A stretch of 64,000 bases of DNA from Candidatus Rokuibacteriota bacterium (GCA_003221695.1 QHSX01000052.1:7508-71507), one strand, 5' to 3'. Numbered from the stretch's first letter, positions 32,643-43,487 are shown. Notes: generated by a model not told the origin, from the letters alone. A program made the numbers and translations.

Positions 32643-32659
32643 GGGAGGGAGGCCATCAT

Positions 32660-33496
32660 ATGCGGATCAAGATGATGATGCGGAACGCGAGCGGAATCGC
32701 CGAGGCCCGGGAGAGCCTGACTGCGGCCACGATGCGCCTTGCTTTGGATCCGAGCGGCTGCCTGGTCGTGATGGATGGTGGTCGTCTCGCAGGGGTGTTG
32801 ACGCCAGCCGACGCGCGGGCCGCCGGCCCGTCGACCGTGCCGAGTCTCGCGGTCCACGAATTGCCGGCCTTCACCTCGCGACTGACGGTGGCGGACGCGA
32901 TGCGCCGCGGCCCCGTCATCGTGCCGCCGGATGCGACCGCGGCGGACGTCGCGCACGCGTTGAGGACGCGTGGACATCGCGCCGCCATCGTGGCCGACGG
33001 CTCAGACGTCGTCGGCGTGGTGACCACCAACGACCTGCTCGGGGCGCTCGTCGACCGGCTCGAGCGAGAGACGCCGCCGCGCCTCTCGCGATTGCTCGTG
33101 GCCGTCAGCCTGAGCGCCTCCCCGGACAGGTGCCGCAGCATGCACACAGCGCTCGACGTCGCCCTCGACATCGCGCGGCGACACGGCGCGACGCTGACAC
33201 TGCTCCACGTCATGCGCGGGCTGTCCCCACGGGTCGCGGAGGGCTTACCGGCGGGAGTCGATGCCGACGTGCAGCGCTGGCGCCTCGCGAAGGTGCGCGC
33301 CGCCCTCGTCCGCCGCGTGCCGCCTGAAGATCGCTCGTTGACTCGTGTCGACGTGCGGGCGGGCAACGTCGTCGAGGGCATCCTCGATGGCGCGGCGGCC
33401 ACGGGCGCCGAGCTGATCGTCATGGGAGGCCGGCCAGGTGGTTCGCTGGTGCGCGAGACGATGCGCCACGCCCCCTGTCCGGTGCTCGCCGCATGA
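32660..33496 (+). CDS. CBS-domain pair fused to universal stress domain
   Basis: 278 residues: two CBS motifs (about 15-55 and 78-130; DAMRRGPVIVPPDATAADV and GVVTTNDLLGALV) followed by a USP domain (145-278; RLLVAVSLSASPDRC, GATLTLLHVM, and the nucleotide-binding IVMGGRPGGSLVRETMRHAPCPVLA). CBS pairs sense adenine nucleotides, so the protein probably reports energy status. ATG 32660 has GGGAGG upstream. The stop overlaps the next CBS gene (ATGA). Confidence 0.85.
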   Translation: MRIKMMMRNASGIAEARESLTAATMRLALDPSGCLVVMDGGRLAGVLTPADARAAGPSTVPSLAVHELPAFTSRLTVADAMRRGPVIVPPDATAADVAHALRTRGHRAAIVADGSDVVGVVTTNDLLGALVDRLERETPPRLSRLLVAVSLSASPDRCRSMHTALDVALDIARRHGATLTLLHVMRGLSPRVAEGLPAGVDADVQRWRLAKVRAALVRRVPPEDRSLTRVDVRAGNVVEGILDGAAATGAELIVMGGRPGGSLVRETMRHAPCPVLAA

Positions 33497-33906
33497 CGCG
33501 GGGTGTCCGATCGCTCCTGCCCCACCCGGTCCCGGCGGTAGAACCGACGGCGACGCTCGCGGACGCCGAGGCGGCGTTGCGTTCGGGCCGTGCGGAGGCC
33601 GTCGCCGTCGTTCGTCATGGTCGCCTCGTCGGGTTGGTCATGGCCGACGATCTGGTTGCGGCACGGCCCTCCGCGGCGACCACCCTCTCGATCGGTGAGG
33701 TCAACGGCGCCCTGTCGCGGATTCCGGTTCAGTCGATCATGCGGCGTGACATCGCCACGATCGCGCCCGACACGCCGATCGCCGAAGCCGCCCGACTGCT
33801 CAGGGACGGCAGCGGGCCCCTCGCCGTGCTCGCGGGTGGTGACCTCGTGGGGCTCGTCGGGGCGGCCGACCTACTGCCCGAGCTGGAGCAGCAGGAGTCG
33901 CTCTAA
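33493..33906 (+). CDS. CBS-domain protein
   Basis: A 137-residue stand-alone CBS pair: LLPHPVPAVEPTATLADAEAAL with GLVMADDLVAA and then IMRRDIATIAPDTPIAEAARLL with GLVGAADLLPELE. ATG overlaps the preceding stop. Likely an adenosine-nucleotide sensor acting with the CBS-USP protein; its target is unknown. Confidence 0.83.
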   Translation: MTRGVRSLLPHPVPAVEPTATLADAEAALRSGRAEAVAVVRHGRLVGLVMADDLVAARPSAATTLSIGEVNGALSRIPVQSIMRRDIATIAPDTPIAEAARLLRDGSGPLAVLAGGDLVGLVGAADLLPELEQQESL

Positions 33907-34015
33907 AAACTTGTGCCCAAGGCCGAGGCACGGCGTGGAGTGTGAGTCGTGAATCCCTGTCATGTCCTCGGGCATCGCAATGGCTGGAAGCAAAGCCGAA
34001 CAAGGAGGCAGGCGG

Positions 34016-34141
34016 ATGCGCATGTTCCTACTGGCGGTCGGGACCCTGATCCTGCTCGCGCTCGGCGGCCTTGAGGTGATCGCGGCCCACAACCTGGCGG
34101 TCACCGAGGGGCTCTCGGCGCCCAGCGCCCCCTGGAAATAG
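34016..34141 (+). CDS. 41-residue membrane or secreted peptide
   Basis: ATG 34016 lies 7 bases after a strong AAGGAGG. The peptide is MRMFLLAVGTLILLALGGLE followed by VIAAHNLAVTEGLSAPSAPWK: a single hydrophobic helix and a short hydrophilic tail. It is either a membrane peptide or a tiny exported one. It comes 109 bases after the CBS genes and could belong to the same stress operon. Confidence 0.5.
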   Translation: MRMFLLAVGTLILLALGGLEVIAAHNLAVTEGLSAPSAPWK

Positions 34142-34231
34142 CCAAAGAGGAGAGTCGCTCACTCCTTCGAGTCGCGCGGCACTCCGTCCGCGCGGCGACC
34201 TTCTGACCCGTTTCGTCGACGATCTCGGGCG

Positions 34232-34756
34232 TCAGCTGGGCTCGACCGACGCGCGGTGGCGCTGGGCGAGTGCCTGGTACGCTTCCGGGTTGACGCGCAC
34301 CCAGTACTCCGCCGGTGTGCCGGCGAGCGGGCCGCGGATCTTCGCCGGTGTACCCATCGCGAGCATTCCGTCGGGGATCTCGGTCCCGGGCGTCACGAGC
34401 GCGCCGGCGGCGACCATCGCCCGGATACCGACACGGGCGCCGTCGAGCACCGTCGCGCCGTTGCCGATCAAGCACTCTTCGCCGAGGAAGGCCGCGTGGA
34501 CCGTGCAGTTGTGGCCGATCGTGGCGCCCGCGCCCACCTCGGTCCCCTGGCGCGGCGTCACGTGCACGACCGTGCAGTCCTGCACGTTCGCGCCGCGGCG
34601 GACGATGATCGGGTTGAAGTCGGCGCGGAGCACGGCGTTGTACCACACGGACGCGTTCTCCTCGACCGTGACGTCCCCGACGAGCACCGCGGTCGGCGCG
34701 ACGAAGGCGGACGGATGAACCCTCGGGCGCCTCCCCTCGAAGCTGAACAGTGGCAT
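34232..34756 (-). CDS. Gamma-class carbonic anhydrase-like protein
   Basis: A 174-residue left-handed beta-helix protein of the gamma carbonic anhydrase/YrdA group. Zinc ligands are in place: VVHVT (H65), IGHNCTVH (H82, H87). The hexapeptide repeats run from about 20 to 150 (VLVGDVTVEENASVWYNAVL, GNGATVLDGARVG). ATG 34756 starts directly with MPLFSFEGRRPRVHPSAFVAP as in the family. Such proteins hydrate CO2 or, in complex I, act structurally; nuoLMN lies nearby at 39930, but no direct link is shown. Confidence 0.88.
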   Translation of the reverse strand: MPLFSFEGRRPRVHPSAFVAPTAVLVGDVTVEENASVWYNAVLRADFNPIIVRRGANVQDCTVVHVTPRQGTEVGAGATIGHNCTVHAAFLGEECLIGNGATVLDGARVGIRAMVAAGALVTPGTEIPDGMLAMGTPAKIRGPLAGTPAEYWVRVNPEAYQALAQRHRASVEPS

Positions 34757-34825
34757 GGTCTGGACCCTCGCAGTATGCTCGGAGTGCTTCCATCTTACGC
34801 GAAGGGTCGACGAAGGGAGGGTCGA

Positions 34826-35851
34826 ATGCCGACCCCGCGCATCACCGCCGTCGCGACCGCGACGCCGCCGCATCGCTTTGCGCAGGCCGAACTGCTGGCG
34901 CTCGCAGGGTACCGCGACGCGCGACGCCGCGGCTTTTTCAGCCGGAGCGAAATCGAGGGGCGCCACCTCTATATCGATCCCGCCACGTTCCGCCCTGACG
35001 AGAGCGTGGACGCGATGCAGGCGCGGTTTCGGCGCGGCGCGCTCGAGCTCGGCGAGGCGGCGGCGCGGCAGGCGCTCGGGAGCGCGGGCTGGGAGCCGCG
35101 TGACGTGGATTTCCTGGCGACGACGACGTGCACCGGACGGCTCACCCCCAGTCTCGATGCCCATCTGATCGGTCGCCTCGGCTGCCGGGCCGACATCCAG
35201 CGGGTCCATGTGGGCGACACGGGCTGCGCCGCCGTGATGGTGGGCCTCCAGCAGGCCTCGAACTACCTCCGCGCGTTCCCCGGCCGGCGCGCGCTCGTGC
35301 TCTCCGCGGAGATCTGCTCGGCGGCCTACCTCCTCGACGACCGGCTCGAGAGCGCGGTGGCGCACGCGATCTTCGCGGACGGTGCGGCCGCGGTGGCGCT
35401 GGCGACGGAAGGCCCCGGGCCCGCGATCGTCGCCCACCGCACGCTCTTCCGCCCCGAGCACCTGGACGCAATGGGGTTCGAGTATCCGGGGGGGCGGCCG
35501 CGCGTCGTCCTGTCGAAGGACATCCGTAAGATCGGTGCCCAGATGATGGGCGACATGGCCGAGGTCCTCATGGCGACGCAGGGGCTCAAGCGCGAGCACA
35601 TCCGCTACTGGGTGCTTCACTCGGCGGGCCGTCAGGTGATCGATCGCGCACGGACGCGCCTCGAGCTGAGCGAGGCCCAGGTGGCGCACGCACGCACGGT
35701 GCTGCGTCGCTACGGCAACATGTCCTCGGCGACGATCCTCTTCGTGCTCGCGGAGACGCTTCGGCGCGAGTCGCCGGTGGACGGCGAGTGGGGGCTCATG
35801 ATCGGGCTCGGTCCGGGCTTCGCCGCCGAGGGCGCGCTCCTTCGATGGTAG
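34826..35851 (+). CDS. Type III polyketide synthase (chalcone/stilbene synthase family)
   Basis: A 341-residue thiolase-fold enzyme that extends a starter acyl-CoA with malonyl-CoA. The triad is recognisable: Cys in VGDTGCAAVMVGL (C134), His in YWVLHSAGR (H265), Asn in RYGNMSSATILFVL (N298), and the closing loop MIGLGPGFAAEG. ATG 34826 follows GAAGGGAGG. With the methyltransferase and flavoprotein genes that follow it forms a compact biosynthetic operon for an alkylpyrone, alkylresorcinol or quinone-like product (class-level inference). Confidence 0.9.
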   Translation: MPTPRITAVATATPPHRFAQAELLALAGYRDARRRGFFSRSEIEGRHLYIDPATFRPDESVDAMQARFRRGALELGEAAARQALGSAGWEPRDVDFLATTTCTGRLTPSLDAHLIGRLGCRADIQRVHVGDTGCAAVMVGLQQASNYLRAFPGRRALVLSAEICSAAYLLDDRLESAVAHAIFADGAAAVALATEGPGPAIVAHRTLFRPEHLDAMGFEYPGGRPRVVLSKDIRKIGAQMMGDMAEVLMATQGLKREHIRYWVLHSAGRQVIDRARTRLELSEAQVAHARTVLRRYGNMSSATILFVLAETLRRESPVDGEWGLMIGLGPGFAAEGALLRW

Positions 35852-35864
35852 GGCGTGTGCGCAG

Positions 35865-36563
35865 ATGATGGAGCGGGTCGAGGGGAGGCTGGAGTTCCTC
35901 GACCGGCCGGTGGCGCTGGCCGACCGGGTCGCGTCCCTCGCGGACATCGACCGGCTCAACGCCTGGTTCGGCGGATACGCGCTCACGCTGCGCGAGGTCC
36001 GTCGCGTCGCCGCCGCGGCGGACGCGCGCGACGTACTCGTCGCCGTGGACGTGGGCGGCGGCCACGCTGCGTTGGCCGTGCGCCTGGTCGAATGGGCACG
36101 CGCCGCGCGCCGGGAGATTCGCGTGATCGTGGTCGACCGGGACGCGGAGAGCCTCGCCCTCGCGCGGCACGCGTGCGCCGGGTATCCCGAGATCCGGCTC
36201 GTCCTCGCCGACGCGACGGCGCTGCCTGTCCGCGAGGGCGCCGCGGACGTCGTGGCAAGCGCGCTCACGCTGCACCACCTCGAGCCCGACGCGGTCGTGG
36301 CCAGCCTGCGGGAGATGGCGGCGGCGGCGCGGCGCGGTGTCATCGTGAACGACCTCCTCCGTACGCGCCTGGCGCTCGGGCTGGTGTGGCTCGCGACGCG
36401 GCTCCTCCGATGCCACCCGATCTCGCGCCACGACGGCCCACTCTCCGTGCGGCGCGCGTACTCGGCGGCCGAGCTCACCGCGCTCGCACAGAAGGCCGGG
36501 ATCACGACGCTCAGGGTCCGCGCCCATCCGATCTACGGCAGGCTCATCGCGGTGACGGCGTGA
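35865..36563 (+). CDS. SAM-dependent methyltransferase
   Basis: A 232-residue class I methyltransferase: motif I VAVDVGGGHAALAV, acidic VVDRDAESLALAR after beta-2, and VVASALTLHHLEPDAVVASLREM. It starts 13 bases after the polyketide synthase and its stop overlaps the flavoprotein GTG. Likely O- or C-methylates the polyketide product. Confidence 0.85.
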   Translation: MMERVEGRLEFLDRPVALADRVASLADIDRLNAWFGGYALTLREVRRVAAAADARDVLVAVDVGGGHAALAVRLVEWARAARREIRVIVVDRDAESLALARHACAGYPEIRLVLADATALPVREGAADVVASALTLHHLEPDAVVASLREMAAAARRGVIVNDLLRTRLALGLVWLATRLLRCHPISRHDGPLSVRRAYSAAELTALAQKAGITTLRVRAHPIYGRLIAVTA

Positions 36564-37759
36564 CGGCCCGGGCGGCCGACGTCATCGTCGTCGGCGCGGG
36601 GCCGGGGGGCGCCGCGACGGCCATCCTGCTCGCCGAGCACGGCCTGACGGTGCAACTCCTCGACCGCGCGCGCTTTCCCCGCCCGAAGATCTGCGGCGAG
36701 TACCTGAGCCCGGAGGCGCCACGGGTGCTCGACCGCCTGGGCGTGCTGAAAACGGTGGATGGGTTGGCCACGCCGCTCGCCGGCATGCGGATCATCGCGC
36801 CCGACGGCACGGTCGTCAGCGGGGAATACCGGGCGGTCGGCGACTGGCGGCCGTACCGCGAGCACGCGATGGCGATCGAGCGCGCGCTCCTTGACGAGGC
36901 ACTCGTCGAGCGCGTCCGGGCGCTCCCGATCGAGTTCCGCGAGCAGACGCGGGTCAGCGACGTCCTCGTGGAGCGCGGGCAGGCGGTGGGCGTCGAGGCC
37001 CTCGATCGCGACGGCCGCGTCGCGCGACTCTCCGCGACGCTCGTGATCGCCGCCGACGGCCGCACATCCGTCGTCGCCCAGCGTCTCGGGCTCCGGCGCG
37101 CGCATCGGCTCAAGCGCATGGCGCTCGTGACCTACGTGTCGGGCCTCGAGGGGTGCCGCGACTACGGCGAGGTCTTCGTCGACCCCCCCGACTATGCGAT
37201 CCTCAATCCAGTCGCGGCCGACCGGGCGAACCTCTCCGTCGTCGTGCCGCTCGACCACGCGGCGCCGTGGAGCGGGCGTCTCGAGACCTTCTTCACGGCG
37301 CGGATCCGGCACCTCCCGCACCTTGCCCGCCGGCTCGCCGGCGCTCGGATCGTCGCGCCGGTGAGCGCGATGGGCCCCCTCGCCTACGAGGTGGGCACGC
37401 CGCGCGTGGGCGGCGTGCTCCTCGTCGGCGACGCCGCGGGATTCTTCGACCCGTTCACGGGGGAGGGCATCTACGCCGCGCTCCGCAGCGCCGAGCTCGC
37501 GGTCGAGACGGCGGTCGGGGCGCTACGCACTGGTGACTGCTCGCGGCGAGCGCTCGCCGACTACGGTCGCGCGCGGCGCCGGGTCTTCGGCGCCAAGGCC
37601 CGCGTCACGCGCGCGCTCCAGTTCGTCATCTCGCACCGGGGGCTCGCGAACCTCACCGCCCGGGTCCTCGCGCGGCGACCCGGCCGCCTGGATGTCCTCC
37701 TCGGGGTGATCGGCGACTTCGTCCCGCCGAAGGCACTCGTGACGCGCCACGTGCGCTAG
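36560..37759 (+). CDS. FAD-dependent oxidoreductase, geranylgeranyl-reductase/hydroxylase type
   Basis: 399 residues with an N-terminal VIVVGAGPGGAATAILLAEHG, the PRPKICGEYLSPEAPRVL motif shared by geranylgeranyl reductases and aromatic-ring hydroxylases, IAADGRTSVVAQRLG, and the FAD motif LLVGDAAGFFDPFTGEGIYAAL. GTG 36560 overlaps the methyltransferase stop (GTGA). Probably hydroxylates or reduces the type III polyketide product. Confidence 0.85.
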   Translation: MTARAADVIVVGAGPGGAATAILLAEHGLTVQLLDRARFPRPKICGEYLSPEAPRVLDRLGVLKTVDGLATPLAGMRIIAPDGTVVSGEYRAVGDWRPYREHAMAIERALLDEALVERVRALPIEFREQTRVSDVLVERGQAVGVEALDRDGRVARLSATLVIAADGRTSVVAQRLGLRRAHRLKRMALVTYVSGLEGCRDYGEVFVDPPDYAILNPVAADRANLSVVVPLDHAAPWSGRLETFFTARIRHLPHLARRLAGARIVAPVSAMGPLAYEVGTPRVGGVLLVGDAAGFFDPFTGEGIYAALRSAELAVETAVGALRTGDCSRRALADYGRARRRVFGAKARVTRALQFVISHRGLANLTARVLARRPGRLDVLLGVIGDFVPPKALVTRHVR

Positions 37760-37783
37760 AATCCCTGCCCGGGAGGGCGAGGG

Positions 37784-38449
37784 ATGGCGAGTCGATCGGA
37801 CAACCTGCCGCGCCGCTTCGCGCGGATCTACACCGCCGTAATCACGGACGTCATGGACGAGCTCGGGCTCCAGCGCCAGACGCTGCCCTGGGCGATCCAG
37901 CCCCTCAGTGCCGACATGCGGCTAGCGGGCTATGCCTTCACCGCGCGCGGGCGGCCCTACCGCGGCACGCCGCGCGACCGCGACGCGACGCTCCGCCTCT
38001 TCCTCCGGATGCTCGGCGCGGTCCCCGCCGACTCGGTCCTGGTGCTCGCCTCCGGCGACAACGTCGCGGCCCACTTCGGTGAGCTCTCCGCGACGTGGTT
38101 CCGCTCGCGCCGGATCCGCGGCGCCGTGATCGACGGCGCCACGCGCGACGCCGCGCCCATCGCGCGCCTCCGCTTCCCGACGTTCGTCCGCTACCGCACG
38201 CCGCAGGACTCGGTCCCCCGCTGGCGGGTTCGTGACTGGGGGCAGCCCCTGACGATCGGCGGTGTGCGCGTCGCGCTCGGCGACATCGTCGTCGGCGACT
38301 GGGACGGGGTCGTGGTCGTCCCGCGCCGCGTCGCCCACGAGGTGCTCGTGCGCTGCGAGAGGCTCGTCGGGACCGAGAACCGGGTGCGCGCCGCGGTGCG
38401 ACGGGGGATGACGCCGCTTGAGGCGTACGAGAAGTTCGGCGCGTTTTAG
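37784..38449 (+). CDS. RraA-family protein
   Basis: 221 residues with the RraA/HMG-aldolase fold: VITDVMDELGL, VLASGDNVAAHFGELSATWF (Mg2+/pyruvate site region), RRIRGAVIDGATRDAAPI, and GDIVVGDWDGVVVVPRRV. Family members are either 4-hydroxy-4-methyl-2-oxoglutarate aldolases or RNase E inhibitors; the conserved D-R pair in GATRD favours an aldolase/decarboxylase-like enzyme. ATG 37784 follows GGGAGG. Confidence 0.82.
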   Translation: MASRSDNLPRRFARIYTAVITDVMDELGLQRQTLPWAIQPLSADMRLAGYAFTARGRPYRGTPRDRDATLRLFLRMLGAVPADSVLVLASGDNVAAHFGELSATWFRSRRIRGAVIDGATRDAAPIARLRFPTFVRYRTPQDSVPRWRVRDWGQPLTIGGVRVALGDIVVGDWDGVVVVPRRVAHEVLVRCERLVGTENRVRAAVRRGMTPLEAYEKFGAF

Positions 38450-39864
38450 CGGCGCCGCGGCGTGTTCCCCGCGGGAGCGCGCCGGACCGGCTCCTCGCGA
38501 GTGCCGATCTCAGGCAGCCCTGCTTCGCGGAGCGGCTGCGTGATGTGGTCGCGGATCCACTTCGCGTCCCACCACTCGATCGGCGTCACCGATACCCCGT
38601 GGATCAGCACCTCGAAGTGGAGGTGGTCGCCCATCGCGAGTCCCGTCGCGCCCGTGCGCCCGAGCTCCTGGCCCGTCGTCACCGTGTCGCCCACCTTGAC
38701 CTCGATGGACGAGAGGTGGGCGTAGAGGGTCTGGAGCCCCAGACCGTGGTCGACGATCACGGCATTGCCGTAGATCGTGAGGGGCTCGGCGAAGACCACG
38801 ACGCCACGGTTCGCGGCCGGCACGGACGACTGCCTGGTCGAGGCCAGGTCGTAACCGTAGTGTACCTGCGTGTCGATCTCGCGGCCGCGGTAGCGGTAGC
38901 TGCGCCTCTCGGCGAAGTTCGCGAAGACCTTCGTCTTACGCGGCTGAACGAGCGGCCCGTCCCAGAGCGGCGCGTCGGCGGTCGTCGCGCCGATTCGGCG
39001 CTTCGTCTCCTCCGCCTCCCGCCTGAGGTCGCGATTGATGACCAGGAAGCCGTCGACGAGGGACTGCGACGGCGAGCGCTGTGGAAGCAGCTCCGGCACC
39101 TTCGCCTGGAGGAACGTGTCCTTGATCTCGATCGTGTCACGCGGGAAGCGACGCGGCCGGAGCTCCGACGGGATCCCCCGTGAGGCCACGTTGCCGGCTT
39201 CGTCCTCCGCGGTAATCGCGAGCGGCACGCCGCGCGTCGTGTCCCAGGGCAGGGCGATCAGTGCGACACGCGCCCCGCGCTCGGGCGGACCCCACGCGAA
39301 GCTCGGCTCGGCGAGCTTGCCCGCGCTCACCGTCGCCCGTGAGGCGCCGGTCACGCGGAACGCGACGAGCCCGCTGCCACCCGACGCGACGTACCTCGTC
39401 GCGCCGAGGAGCTCGACCTTGGGCGGCGTGAGGTCCACCGTGACCGGGTAGCTCGCCACCGGGCGGTCGCGCCGACGGAGCGGCCGCCAGAAGTCGTCCC
39501 GCGTCCACACCTCGAGCCTCGCGTCACCCTCGCGGAGACCGAGCCTCGCGCTCTCGAGCAGGACGGGAATCTCGACGCGGCGCCCGAGCGCACCCTCCTG
39601 CTTGGCGACGACCGCCGAGTTGGCGCCCTGGACGGCGCGGATTTCGGCGTGCGCGACGTTGCCACGGGCGGCCTCCAGGGTGAACACGAGCGCCGTCCGC
39701 GCTCCCACGAAGCGCGGCGGCGGGGTGAGGGACACGACGCCCCGGACCGACTGGCGCCAGCCGAGATACGACACGGAGCCGACGACGGCGAGGAGCACGA
39801 GGAGGATGATCACGGACCAGATCTTCGCGCGAGACCGCCTCGGCACGAGAACCGATGATACCAT
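38446..39864 (-). CDS. M23-family (LytM) peptidase
   Basis: A membrane-anchored envelope peptidase or regulator, 472 residues from ATG 39864. N-terminal anchor IWSVIILLVLLAVVGSVSYL, a long beta-rich periplasmic region, and a C-terminal LytM domain with Zn ligands in THVHYGYDLAS-like IDTQVHYGYDLAS and GDHLHFEVLIHG. An upstream in-frame GTG (39900) overlaps the nuoL promoter and is less likely. It cleaves peptide cross-links in peptidoglycan, or activates amidases if degenerate; the key His/Asp residues are present. Confidence 0.87.
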   Translation of the reverse strand: MVSSVLVPRRSRAKIWSVIILLVLLAVVGSVSYLGWRQSVRGVVSLTPPPRFVGARTALVFTLEAARGNVAHAEIRAVQGANSAVVAKQEGALGRRVEIPVLLESARLGLREGDARLEVWTRDDFWRPLRRRDRPVASYPVTVDLTPPKVELLGATRYVASGGSGLVAFRVTGASRATVSAGKLAEPSFAWGPPERGARVALIALPWDTTRGVPLAITAEDEAGNVASRGIPSELRPRRFPRDTIEIKDTFLQAKVPELLPQRSPSQSLVDGFLVINRDLRREAEETKRRIGATTADAPLWDGPLVQPRKTKVFANFAERRSYRYRGREIDTQVHYGYDLASTRQSSVPAANRGVVVFAEPLTIYGNAVIVDHGLGLQTLYAHLSSIEVKVGDTVTTGQELGRTGATGLAMGDHLHFEVLIHGVSVTPIEWWDAKWIRDHITQPLREAGLPEIGTREEPVRRAPAGNTPRRR

Positions 39865-39893
39865 GCGGCCCACCCTCGCGGCCGGCCGCTTGC

Positions 39894-39923
39894 TTGACAC
39901 CCGCTGCGACCTCTCGCTAGCAT
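39894..39923 (+). promoter_or_regulatory. Promoter for leaderless nuoL operon
   Basis: A perfect -35 TTGACA (39894-39899) is separated by 18 bases from TAGCAT (39918-39923). The expected transcription start is 6-7 bases later, which is the GTG start codon of nuoL (39930); there is no ribosome binding site. This is the clearest sigma-70-type promoter in the window. Confidence 0.7.
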
Positions 39924-39929
39924 GACGCG

Positions 39930-41801
<1,872 letters not shown>

Positions 41802-43487
41802 GTGACGATGCGGCTCACGGCGGTGACGTTCCTGCCGGCGCTCGGCGCCCTCGTCCTGCTCCTGGTGCCGCGGCGCGCCGCCTCGGTCTTCAAGCTCGGT
41901 GGGCTCGTGGTCACGCTCGTGACGCTCCTTGCCGCGGTGCCGCTCTACGTCGGCTTCGACGATCGCGTCGCCGACGTCCAGTTCGAGGAGGTCCGCCCCT
42001 GGATGCCGGGCGTCGGGATCTCGTACCACCTCGGCGTCGACGGCATCAGCCTCCTGCTCGTGCTCCTCACGACGTTCCTCATGCCGGTGGCACTCGCGTC
42101 TGCGTGGCACGCGATCGAGGACCGGTGGAAGGAATTCGTGGTCACGATGCTGATCCTCGAGACGGGGATGGTCGGCGTGTTCGTCAGCCTCGACCTCTTC
42201 CTCTTCTACGTCTTCTGGGAGGCGATGCTGATCCCGATGTACTTCATCATCGGGGTGTGGGGCGGCACCAAACGCGTGTACGCGGCGATCAAGTTCGTCC
42301 TGTACACGATGGTCGGCTCCGTCCTGATGCTCGTCGCGATTCTGGCGCTCTACGCGCAGCACGGTGCGGCGACCGGCACCTACACCTTCGACCTCCCGGT
42401 GCTCACGCGCTGGGTGCTCCCGCCGGGGCTCGCGCAAGAGCTCATGTTCCTCGCCTTCGCGCTCGCGTTCGCGATCAAGGTGCCGCTCTTCCCGTTCCAC
42501 ACGTGGCTACCGGACGCACACGTGGAAGCGCCGACGGCGGGTAGCGTGATCCTGGCGGGCGTCTTGCTGAAGATGGGGACCTACGGCTTCCTGCGCTTCT
42601 GCCTGCCGCTGTTTCCCGACGCGAGCCTCGTGTTCGGTCCCCTCGTGGTCGCGCTCGCGGTGATCGGGATCGTCTACGGCGCGTGGGTGTCGACCGTGCA
42701 GCCGGACATGAAGAAGCTCGTCGCGTACTCGAGCGTGAGCCACCTCGGCTTCGTGATCCTCGGCATCTTCACCCTCACCCCGCAGGGGCTCGTGGGCGGC
42801 GTCCTCCAGATGGTGAACCACGGGCTGAGCACGGGTGCCCTGTTTCTCCTGGTCGGTATGGTGTACGAGCGCCGGCACACGCGTCTGATCGCCGACTTCG
42901 GTGGCCTCTGGAGCGTGGCGCCCGCCTTCTCGTCGCTGTTCCTGGTCGTCGCGCTCTCGTCACTCGGCCTGCCGGGGCTGAACGGTTTCGTGGGCGAGTT
43001 CCTCATCCTGGTCGGGGCGTTCCAGACGAATCCGTGGGTCGCCGCCCTCGCCACATCGGGAGTCATTTTCGCGGCGGTCTACCTACTCTGGCTGTGTCAG
43101 CGGGTGATCTTCGGCGCAGTCACGCATGAGGCGAACCGCGGTCTGCGTGACCTCTCACCCCGCGAGTGGACCCTGCTCGTGCCCGTCGTGGTCTTGATCG
43201 TCTGGATCGGCGTGTACCCGTCGGCGTTGACCGGCAAGACCGAGGCGACGATCGAGGCGCTGCTCGCGCAGGTGCAGTCGAAGGCGAACGCCCAGCGCGT
43301 CTCCGTCGGGCCACCCCCGGTCGCGCCGGCCGTGCGGCCCCTGAATGGAATGCGCGACGACATGTGGACGGCGGCCGGGTCGCGCCTCGTCTCAGGCCAC
43401 CCACCGACTCACTCAGGCTCGCCTCGGGCGTCGGACGCCCTGCGGCTTCGCACCACCACACCGGCCCCGCGGACCCCGCTACCATGA
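41802..43487 (+). CDS. nuoM: NADH-quinone oxidoreductase subunit M
   Basis: Antiporter-like complex I subunit, 561 residues. FLFYVFWEAMLIPMYFIIGVWG, KVPLFPFHTWLPDAHVEAPT, KKLVAYSSVSHLGFVILGIF and FVGEFLILVGAF are typical. The conserved protein ends near residue 505; the remaining 55 residues (from about 43315) are a Pro/Arg/Ser tail, partly encoded by the interspersed repeat at 43404-43453 (reading [18 protein letters not shown]). GTG 41802 directly follows the nuoL stop; ATG 41808 is an alternative start. The stop overlaps nuoN (ATGA). Confidence 0.93.
   Translation: MTMRLTAVTFLPALGALVLLLVPRRAASVFKLGGLVVTLVTLLAAVPLYVGFDDRVADVQFEEVRPWMPGVGISYHLGVDGISLLLVLLTTFLMPVALASAWHAIEDRWKEFVVTMLILETGMVGVFVSLDLFLFYVFWEAMLIPMYFIIGVWGGTKRVYAAIKFVLYTMVGSVLMLVAILALYAQHGAATGTYTFDLPVLTRWVLPPGLAQELMFLAFALAFAIKVPLFPFHTWLPDAHVEAPTAGSVILAGVLLKMGTYGFLRFCLPLFPDASLVFGPLVVALAVIGIVYGAWVSTVQPDMKKLVAYSSVSHLGFVILGIFTLTPQGLVGGVLQMVNHGLSTGALFLLVGMVYERRHTRLIADFGGLWSVAPAFSSLFLVVALSSLGLPGLNGFVGEFLILVGAFQTNPWVAALATSGVIFAAVYLLWLCQRVIFGAVTHEANRGLRDLSPREWTLLVPVVVLIVWIGVYPSALTGKTEATIEALLAQVQSKANAQRVSVGPPPVAPAVRPLNGMRDDMWTAAGSRLVSGHPPTHSGSPRASDALRLRTTTPAPRTPLP
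43404..43453 (+). repeat. Interspersed repeat copy within nuoM 3' end, locus 3
   Basis: 50 bases that differ from 51455-51504 at only three positions. Two of the three are a compensatory pair: the inner palindrome is GGGCGTC-G-GACGCCC here and GCGCGTC-G-GACGCGC at 51.5 kb, so a G-C pair has become C-G and the stem is kept. It is read in frame as part of the NuoM tail. Confidence 0.75.

Noticed and set aside
32186..32659. N-terminal extension of the CBS-USP gene
   Set aside because: The extension is a shadow of the USP gene in another frame; ATG 32660 has its own ribosome binding site.
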